Source of the DNA: Diphasiastrum complanatum
Lineage: Eukaryota; Streptophyta; Lycopodiopsida; Lycopodiales; Lycopodiaceae
Reading direction: 5' to 3'
Assembly (NCBI GenBank): GCA_029204225.1
Contig: CM055092.1
Coordinates: forward strand, 23,193,005 to 23,257,004
Length of the DNA: 64,000 nt
This document shows, piece after piece, positions 55,344 to 64,000 of the stretch (position 1 is the first letter of the stretch; each line of letters starts with the position of its first letter). Made by a program: the position numbers and the translations under genes. The notes beneath the pieces are model-generated. The model was not told where the DNA came from, searched no databases, and saw nothing but the letters and a program-made list of their open reading frames with translations.

Positions 55344-56700
55344 ATCCTCATCATGTGAGTATACTGGGACTTGCTGTCCTATCACCTACTGATGCCTCCT
55401 CAAGTTGGCGTTGATTATATGTAATGCCCCTTAATAACTTAAGGAAGGTGACGGAGTAACAGGGTACCACACAGGTACGCAACATGACTATACATATCAC
55501 AGAGCAGGTATTCGGTGACACTATTGGATTGTCAATGAGCTTTGAGATTCCGAATGTGCCTGCGGTTAAGATGAAAGATTTTTTCCCAGCATATACATTC
55601 AACAAGGACAAATACAAACTAAGCCTTTGCCAACCATCTGTGCCAGGTACCTTGTCACGAACAATATTGGGCAGAGATGTAGACAGTCTATACAAGGCCC
55701 TACAACCTTGGGTACATCTACACAATATTGAACATGCCTATAATATTGATTATCTGTTATTGTCAGGGATGAGGGATATCATGACGGAAGAATGTGATGA
55801 GCCATGAGAACTGTCTGAACTATATGGACTGTGGCAAGAGCTAGATTTGAAGATGCAAATAGTATTGGCTTGGGCATTTTTGCAAGGCTGGATGAAGATC
55901 AGACATGCGGACGGAGTCGAGATCCTAATCGGAAATTCCATAAGATTTGTTGCACAATATATTTACGAGGTGGAAAGCTATTTAACGACACATAATGATT
56001 TGCACTATCAAGCTGTTAAGAAGTGCGCAAAGTTTAAGACATGGGCAGCAAGATCTTGTAAAGAATTTGATGCGGTGTATGCTACTGTGGCGAAGCATGT
56101 GGATTTAATATATCCATCATTATGGCAGCTTTATTGCCAATGGGAGGAGGGCTTTCAGCAAACAGTAAAACAAATGGAGGAGCATTAAAAAAAAACCGGC
56201 AAAGGCACCCAAAATTTCCATACTTACGATGCTTTGGAATTCCAACACTTTATCGTGATCACCATGAAGCAGACGTAGGAGTTGCTCCTCAACAAAAAGT
56301 ATACATTGATAACGATGGAATGGCTAAGTAAGGTGACGCTAACAAAAACCACATCACGGCTGCTTTCTGGTGTGATGGATGACAATTAGAACTCTTGCTC
56401 AAACCTATTCGACATGGACTGGCCACGCAAGTGCCGAGACCAGGAGACCAGTTATCATCACCAACAACTATGGCTGCAACAACGTTAGTAGAGATGCTTA
56501 CAACTATGACTGCAACAACGTTAGTAGAGATGTCGAGACCCAAGGAGTACTCAAGTAATACAAAATGCCTACAATTGATGAACAAGGCAGGGGCCAGTCT
56601 GCAAGCACTTTCTCGGGAGTGCATACATCTCACGAAAGTGACAACGACCATGATAGCAAGGAGGTAAAGCGTAGGAAGAGGATGAAAAGAAATCAAGCTT
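55344..56700 (+). pseudogene. Gypsy gag (copy 2)
   Basis: As 18420-19740 but with 34 bp more near 56030, so that HYQAVKKCAKFKTWAARSCK and EFDAVYATVAKHVDLIYPSL stay in one frame (55847-56188). Other stops remain. Confidence 0.72.
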
Positions 56701-57492
56701 GAAATTCGGTGGAACTCCTTTTCTTCCGCCGGGGAATATGTGTTATGCCAATGTGGGCTAATGCATGTAATTGTATAAAATATGAGTGTAGGCCAACTTT
56801 GGCTATAAAAATGTGATTTTGCAAAGTATAAGGAAGAGAATAATGATCTCTGAAATATGAACAACTATTTATACTAAGCAATTAGGTCATCAAAAGCGGC
56901 TGCCAGTTGGTTGGAGTCTAATATGAACAACTATTTATACTAAGCAATTAGGTCATCAAAAGCGGCTGCCAGTTGGTTGGAGTCTACTAGCATTCATTCA
57001 GTTTTTCTCAGAAGCTGTTTGTTGATAAGCAGTGACATCTGTCCGTAAACAGTCTGTCTACATAATGTGACTATCACTCTGCAGAAATGAACATAAACTA
57101 TTATCAGGAAAAGCAACAGTGTCGCGAAATCTCATTTTCCAGATATTGGGGTAGCCCCACACTTTGCCAAAGTCAAACCTGAACATTTGAGGCACTTTGG
57201 AAAAATGCAAAAAATGTGACTGCATTTTTACTCAAAATTCCTGACAGGCAAAAAATGCAAAAAATGCGACACTGTATTTTTACTTGCAATTTTAATAGTG
57301 TCGCTTTAAGAGAAAATTGATTGTAACAAAAGGCGATAGTGTCGGATTTTGTAGTGAGAGAAAATTCCCGACACTGTTGTCAAACTTCATGTATTTCTGC
57401 AGACTGTGTAAAAACACTTGTAATTCTACAGACTGTGTAAATCACGAGAAAATCCACAGAACTGGATAAGCAATTGGATAAAGATTAAACTT
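56701..57492. repeat. Non-coding; 66-bp tandem duplication and AGTGTCG cluster (copy 2)
   Basis: 56854-56985 is a perfect 66-bp tandem duplication (unit starts aatatgaacaac) that is single in copy 1. 57110-57385 repeats the AGTGTCG/CGACACT cluster with the ttttgtagtg end. No gene. Confidence 0.75.
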
Positions 57493-59012
57493 AGTTCTGC
57501 GCAAAACTTTATGTGTTCATCCAAGCTTAATGCTTTAGTAAAAAAATCTGCTATCATATCTTGCATTTGACAATACTACAATCTGACCTCTTTGTCGAGA
57601 ACTTTGCTTCTGACATAGTGATACTTGAGTTCAATGTGCTTACTCCTAGAATGAAATCTAGGGTTGGCTGATAAGGCAATGGCACTTTGATTATCACAAA
57701 TTGATAATGTTGGAGCATATTGATTCAGAGTGATATCTGAAAGTAAATTTCTCAACCAAATCGCTTCCTTTGTAGCTTGTGAGACTGTGATATACTCTGA
57801 TTTTGTAAAAGATAGAGCTATCGAAGATTGCTTGCTTCTTTTCCAGGTAACAAGACCATTGTTGAGGAAGAATGTAAATCCGGAAGTGGATTTACGAGTG
57901 TCTACATCTCCTACCTAACTTGCATATGTAAAACCAATGAGTAAATTGAGTTTGTCATTGTCGACTTCTCCATAACAAATGCAAAAGTCCATAGTAGCTT
58001 GAATATATTTCATGACTCTGATAAGAGCCTTCAAATGTGTTACACCAGGATTGGTCATATATTGACTTAAAAAGCTGACTGCAAAAGCTATGTCTGGCCT
58101 GGTACAGATCATTGCATACATTAGAGATCCTATAATAGAATGGTAAGGATACTCATGCATCTGCTATTTTTCTTGAATTGTTTGAGGACACTGGTCCTTT
58201 GACAATTTGATACCTGATTCCATTGGTGAGAGAGCTAACTTGCAATTAATCAGATTATATCTGACTAACATATTGTATATGTACCTTTATTGAGTAATGT
58301 ATATCAACTTTCGATTTTTGTCTTTGTGGATTTGAATACCAAGGCAGAAATGAGTTTCACCCAGATCGGTCATGTTGAATTCAAAAGATAGCATTGTCTT
58401 GTCTTCTTTTATCAGATCAATATTGTTGCAAAAGAGCAATGTGTTGTCCACGTACAAAGTGATAATGATAAAAGGCTGCTACACTGTCTTGAAGTAAACA
58501 TTCGAATTTGAAGAGCTAGGTATGTAGCCGCGATCAATAAGAAAAGTATTTATCCCCTAAAACCATGCTCGAACATATTTCTTCAAGCCATAACGTGCCT
58601 TATAGAGTTTACACACATGATTGTCTTTACCCTCGATAATATAACCTTCGGGTTGCACCATGTAAATGTCTTCTTCAATAACTCCATTGAGATATGCTAT
58701 ATGTACATCCATTTGATGTATTTCCAAATCCGTTGCAGCAGCAAACAATAATAAAAGTTGAATAGAAGAATGATTGACTACTGGATTGAAAGTCTCAGTG
58801 TAATCGACGTTGTGTACTTAGAAAATCCTCTAGGAACAAGTCAGGCTTTTATTCTGTCGATGCTTCCATCTGCTTTGTACTTGACTTTGAAAATCCATTT
58901 GCAATCAACTACATTTCTACTAGTAGGTAATTCAACAATTGTCCATGTCTGGTTCTTGATAAGAGAAGAATACTCTTTATCCATAGCAGAGATCAGAATC
59001 TGGTTGATTGAG

Positions 59013-59064
<52 letters not shown>
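57493..59064 (-). pseudogene. Ty1/copia RT-RNase H, degenerate (copy 2)
   Basis: Same decayed pol as 20464-22035, with the same YVDN active-site change (about 58443-58454), DVHIAYLNGVIEEDIYMV and TRPDIAFAVSFLSQYM. Differences are mostly single bases. Confidence 0.85.

Positions 59065-59066
<2 letters not shown>
59016..59066. repeat. (TC)n microsatellite, 51 bp
   Basis: Counterpart of 21987-22039. Confidence 0.97.
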
Positions 59067-59069
<3 letters not shown>

Positions 59070-59474
59070 ATCTATCATTCTTAGTCCTAAATAAATATAA
59101 ATCTAACAATCTATTACTACCATAGACTATGTATTTATTTATAATCTTAAATTCTAAATCAATGCAAAATGTTAAACACACACACACTATCTTTTTTTTC
59201 TCTTTTTTTTTTTCGCTCTCTCTCACACACACACACACATTATAAATCTAACAATCTATTACTGCCCAATATTATCTATATCTATTTGTCTATGAACCTA
59301 AATTTTAGATCAATGCAAAATTTAAAACACATACAAATCCTCTCAAACACACGCATACACTATCTTAAATAATTCTAACAATCTATTATAAACACTATCA
59401 AAAATCAATCTATTACAAACACTATAATAAATCAATCTATTATAAACACTATCACAATCTATTATAATACACTC

Positions 59475-59547
<73 letters not shown>

Positions 59548-60134
59548 CTCTTAAAACTTTATTTTTAAAAAAAAGAACAAAAAATAAACTCCAAAATCTT
59601 TCAATATCTTCAAGCATACATCTATAGTTCAATGCTTTTCTCTCTTTCTCTCTCACAAATTACAAATCTAATAATATATTATTACGGAACATAATCCTAA
59701 ATAATACTAACAATTACAAGACCATTCTAAATCAATGCAAACACACACACACTCTCTCTATCTCTTTCTATCTTTCACACTCTCTATCTCTTCTCAAAAC
59801 AAACAAACAAACACCAAACATCAAGTTCTGTCCAGCCTAGATCTTAGTAATTAGTAACAGCCCTTAATCTTTCAGCCTAGTTCTGTCCAAACTAGATCTT
59901 AGTTACTAATTACAGGTCTTTATTTTTCACTCAAAGTATTTGGTTGAGGACCTTAAGTTGTCCTATCCAAAACAGCATTATGTAGTACTTTATTATCTTT
60001 ATTCCCCCACCTTTTCCCACAAAGAAAAAAACAACATGAAAAAAAAACTGTTTTTCTTTCGTTCCGCCAATCTTTTTTCAAAAAATGTCATTCGTTCCGG
60101 AACTATGGTTCTGGAACTATGATGCTTCTTAGGG
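59067..60134. repeat. Simple-repeat region (copy 2)
   Basis: Holds the 27-bp minisatellite (59380-59459), a 67-bp (CT)n run (59478-59544), the 55-bp dimer (59824-59933) and one instead of two ttccggaac words near 60095. No gene. Confidence 0.8.
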
Positions 60135-60230
60135 TCGTATTCCGACGTGTCAAATTGCGACGGATTATGAAATTTTCAAAAATACGTCGGACGCCCACGT
60201 CGAAATCTGCGCGATATGTTATTGTGCGGG
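60135..60230. repeat. CACTA subterminal motifs (copy 2)
   Basis: Counterpart of 23125-23220. Confidence 0.5.
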
Positions 60231-61911
60231 AATCCGCATCCAAGAAAACTCATCATCCCATATTTTCATGCCAAAAAGCAAGGCATGCAGTAATTATCAT
60301 TGAGCTCTCCAAATCACGCCTCACCTTCACAATGGCTTCACATGAAGGCAAGCAACAACACCATCGTTGCAACTTTGCCAGGACTGTGATTTGACATGCG
60401 TCCTTAAGTGACCCCTCGTGCAATCCATTTATTTCCACGAAACATAAGATGATATAAAATGAATCAAAGCGATGAATTATAACAAATTAATAGCTACTCA
60501 TGATGTTACGTGTAAATTGAAATACTTCAGGTTATCTGGGTACTATTACCTATGCCTCTCTTAATTTACAGTCTCATAATTGATGAATATTTCAACGCCC
60601 AAGGCGCACTCGCAGTCTGTAGATGCATAGATTGACCCAATATTGAATATCAGATCACAATTGTACACACTCTTGAGAATCACTCAAACGGTCTGAAACC
60701 CAACTAAACAAAATGGCTATTGTCTATAGTTTATCTTTATTACATTACTGTGTGTGATCGTAGTCCCCCATTTTCTAAGAATGTACAGAAGCGAAGTTGG
60801 GTAATGGGTTTAATTCTTTCTTTCAAAATTTTAAAGTACTTTTTCTTTTAACTTTTCAGCATTGCTATCCCACAGTGTACGACGTCCTTCCATATAGAAT
60901 TGCATTCCGTGCTATAAAAACAATTAATGAACTATTTTGGACCTCAAACTTCAGAGCTACGTTTTCTCTTTCAACTTTCTAGTCAAATAAGTCAAAGGTC
61001 AAGGTTTAGCTCTCAACTTTCTAGTGCTCCAGGAAATGGTGAAGACTCAATAATATAATACTGAGCTAGAAAGTGAAGAGTCAAGACTTATACTTACTAG
61101 AAGGGTAATTCGATAAGTTACAATTAAACATGGCCAAATCACCATCAAACTTATTTTGAAAAACCATTTTTTCACATAAAATATCATAAAATTTAGATTA
61201 ATACTCATAGTTAATGTGAATATTGTTATGAAAAATTTTAAGGGACATTCCCTACATTAGATTAAGTTATTGTAAAAACCTAGCCAAAATTTAGTAGTTC
61301 ATTTTCAAGGCATTTGATGGCATACCTGTTCTCCTATATTTGTGTTTACTTGGCAAGGCCCAATCATAAATTTAGACATTATGCCCATAAATGATACATG
61401 TCTGAAAAGTATTCAACAAATACCAACCCGTATATGATACGTCTCTAAAACGTATTCAACAAATAACATTGTCTTTTACGATTCCTATGTTGGGTCAAAG
61501 CTCAAGTGTTGTTACTATACTTTTTTTGCCTTTGCCCTTGCACCACAACGCCTGGGCAAGGGCCTCTAAAAGCAAAAAGCCTCTTTCTACATGCCTTTAT
61601 TAATGTTACATCTCTCTATGGATGCAACTAAGGTATACCCTTTGACAACATGGCTAATAATAGCACAATATATGTTAGAATTACAAGTTAAATTTAATGT
61701 AGTTATATAGTTGAGTTCATGATATGAGTAACATGTACTAGTACAACATTTTGGAACCTTTCCGAGGGAGATTCCAAGGTGTTCTCAAAGAAAAAAATCA
61801 AAAAAATAAAGGGCTTCCATCGGTATCTACCCCATTATGTGTGTCAAAATCATCACCTCAGAATATACAATGGCACTCATGGTTTGTCAATTAGAATAAA
61901 AGTAGACTAAT
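60231..61911. other. Long non-coding stretch (copy 2)
   Basis: Counterpart of 23221-25263, missing the 371-bp segment at 60313/60314 and with an extra short stretch at about 60836-60858. No gene. Confidence 0.4.
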
Positions 61912-62340
61912 GTGTCTTTGTACTATGGGTTTGGTCAGGCGACTAGGACCAATTGCACACGTGACAACGTAGTCGACAAGACACGCATCCCATCAGCAGC
62001 AACCCGGGCCATGCATGGATTGCCACAAGAAAGTTACTTATGTACAGTGTTTCTAGTTTTTGAAATACAATTTTCGTATGTGGAGCTTGGGGCCTTTTGA
62101 GAGTTCGTCTATTTGTGATCCTATTTGAAGAAAAAATTAGCTTGGTATCAGAGCCTGATAGGGTTTGAACATAGAGCAGAGTTGTCGTTGAAGAGAGCTT
62201 TGGGAGTACGGTTTTCTGAGAGTTCAGGATTTACGATAGTTAGAAAGTGAGAAGCCAGTGCACTGATTTAGGCATATAGAGGCTTTTAGAACTCAGTAGT
62301 GGCTGTTGTAGCATGTGCATAGCATCAAAAAAGGTTTTAA
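61912..62340 (+). mobile_element. LTR end, PBS and leader (copy 2)
   Basis: TGGTATCAGAGCC at 62143-62155; see 25264-25690. Confidence 0.55.
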
Positions 62341-62481
62341 ATGGTTGAAATTTACAAAAGTTTTTTTAGTCAATCTTGTGGAAGGACCGAGCAAGGGTGA
62401 GTTTCCAAGTCTTAAAAATTCAAATAATGAAAAGTTCAAACTATTATTATTCAAGACACTTAATGCTTATCCAGGAACGTG

Positions 62482-64000
62482 TCAATTTTCTCTTTTGATT
62501 GAGGTGAAAGTCTCTTTGACACACCACTTTCCTTGTGGTACTTCACCCTTAACATGTTCATCTTCTTCTTCACACCACATTTTTGGACTTGCAGGATGCA
62601 ATTGTGACATTATTTTGGTGATATAAAACAAAGATTCCTGTACAAGCCAACTTTTTGCAATGCTACCTTCTGGCCTTGTCTTTTGTCTCACAAAGCCCTT
62701 CAAAACTTTCATAAAGCGCTCAAGGTAGAACATCCATCTCGTGTGCACAGGTCCTACAATTGATACTTCTTCAACCAAATGCACTAGAAGATGAACTTGT
62801 ATATCCAAAAAGGAAGCTGGAAAATCTCTTTTCAACAAACATACCATTTCGGTCATTTGGATCTTCATGGAATCCAATTCACTATTTTTTATTTCTTTTC
62901 AGGAAATCCACTTGCAAGATTGATAGTACATTAGGTTGTTTAACACATAAAAATATTAAAATAACACATTTATACAAATGTCTAAAAAATTATACAAACC
63001 TAATCATCGATGATAAATTGTAAAGTGTATTTTGTACATCATCGTTGAAGAGACTCAAATAGAAAGTGGAAGTACAAATTGCAACATCTTATGCCAATCA
63101 TACGATTTCAATCCACTTAATTTACCGTCTTTGGTAAATGATTTGCATAAAGAATGTGCATAGCCTGTTGGAATTCTCATTTGTTTTATAACATGTTTGA
63201 TATATGAGAGTTGCTCTTTTGTAAGAATCCACGGTATGCTAGGTAGAATCTCATCTCCACCTTCGGTGTATTGAATCCATAGGGTCTTTTCACATCGGCC
63301 GCTTGTAGATCTTTACGAGCTGTGAAGTTGTCTTTTATGCCAATGATGTGGTTCCATAAGGATTCACCGACGTTTTTGAATATGTGCATAGGATCCAATA
63401 GATGGTTTATCAATAAATTCCTCCAATAGGGTAATTTATGAAAAATAGACAACCGTTTCATATCATCAATGGATTTATTCCATGAAGAATTAACGTCGTG
63501 ATATTTAAGCCATTCACCATGCCATTCCGCTACTCCCATGTGTGGGCGTGGTGGCGTAGTTAGAGGATTATCTCATCGCCCTCAAAAAATTCGCCAATTT
63601 AACCTTCAAAAAGGATGATCAAGCAACAAGTATTTGCGATGATTTTCGTACACCACTATTTTCAACATTTTTGTGCTACATCGACCCTCCAAAAGTGGTC
63701 CACAAATATAACATCCATTGTAACCCGATGTGGTTAAACCTGCATAGTTCATAAACCAAATTAAACATAAGCTTAGTTAAATATACTCAAACGTTAAACC
63801 CTGAAACGGATTAGATTCATTATATAGATACCTGAACATTCGCTTAAACCGGGGTAGTCATGCATCGTCCACATTAGAATTCCATGAACAGCGAAGTTTC
63901 GTTGTTGTAAAGGTCTTGAGATGTCGTAAGCGTGAATACCATTCCAAAAAATGCACAATTCATCGACCAAAGGTGCAAGATACACATCCATGTTCTTAGC
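62482..64000 (-). pseudogene. CACTA TNP2 transposase, C-terminal half (copy 2), cut by the window end
   Basis: Minus strand: MDVYLAPLVDELCIFW and WTMHDYPGLSECSG (63991-63794), LPYWRNLLINHLLDPMHIF and WNHIIGIKDNFTARKDLQA (63539-63186), LKRDFPASFLDIQVHLLVHL and FMKVLKGFVRQKTRPEGSIA (62877-62620), with a longer C-terminal frame (to 62482) than copy 1. Whether the N-terminal half follows beyond 64000, as in copy 0, cannot be seen. Confidence 0.87.

Larger units (their letters stand above)
38364..64000. repeat. Segmental duplication, copy 2 (continues past the window)
   Basis: Direct repeat of 9489-27365, beginning at cggcattaagca. It contains a private 6.4 kb copia insertion (39284-45719 including one TSD), 1,711 bp lost from copy 1 (52494-54204) and a private 66-bp tandem duplication. 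It lacks 107 bp (at 48647), 25 bp (near 60100) and 371 bp (at 60313) found in copy 1. Confidence 0.92.

Overview
This window looks like nuclear DNA of a seed plant, probably an angiosperm. It is AT-rich and consists almost entirely of transposable elements: Ty1/copia and Ty3/gypsy retrotransposons whose primer-binding sites match plant initiator tRNA-Met, CACTA (En/Spm) transposase remnants, fold-back/MITE-like repeats and long (CT)n microsatellites. The only host-gene traces are two broken fragments, one of an eIF4E cap-binding protein and one of a U-box/ARM E3 ligase. I see no intact host gene, tRNA, rRNA, CRISPR array or prokaryotic feature.

The dominant structure is a large direct segmental duplication. 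Positions 9489-27365 (copy 1) recur at about 38364-64000 (copy 2, cut by the window end), and the first 708 bases are the tail of a third copy (copy 0). Copies look about 98-99% identical by eye. They share old TE insertions with the same target-site duplications and the same inactivating mutations, but differ by private events: a 6.4 kb copia insertion in copy 2, a 1,711-bp loss in copy 1, losses of 107 and 371 bp in copy 2, and a 66-bp tandem duplication in copy 2. Real segmental duplication and two haplotypes placed in tandem by an assembler are both possible.

Layout. 1-4640: CACTA element with a degenerate TNP2 transposase (minus strand), a divergent plus-strand second ORF and an array of ACGTCGGAAT/CGACGT palindromes. 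4641-9488: old LTR-element debris. 10392-14965: an internally deleted copia element (gag + protease, no integrase core, no RT) with 702-bp LTRs and TSD AAATT. 14971-19740: gypsy debris. 20464-22030: a dead copia pol (YVDN in place of YVDD). 22040-23215: simple repeats and a CACTA end. 25970-27990: CACTA TNP2 C-terminal half fused to an older CACTA arm. 28250-29755: the eIF4E and U-box fragments. 30651-31009: a long hairpin and a MITE-like element. 31504-36545: a decayed gypsy gag-pol. 36545-38275: copia and CACTA-like scraps. 38364-64000: copy 2 of the duplication.

The best-preserved gene is the copia polyprotein at 39934-43887 (1,317 residues, one uninterrupted frame with gag, zinc knuckle, protease, integrase, RT and RNase H). 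It lies in a 6,431-bp element (39284-45714) with LTRs identical by eye and TSD AAAAG. This young element sits 9 bp inside the LTR of a related, non-autonomous copia element. The two share gag, LTR ends, PBS and leader-repeat architecture, so they are a plausible autonomous/non-autonomous pair. I did not find a clearly new biological system. The most unusual points are that pair, the CACTA palindrome array, the 21-bp leader repeat that is in frame in an antisense ORF, and the co-located host gene fragments.
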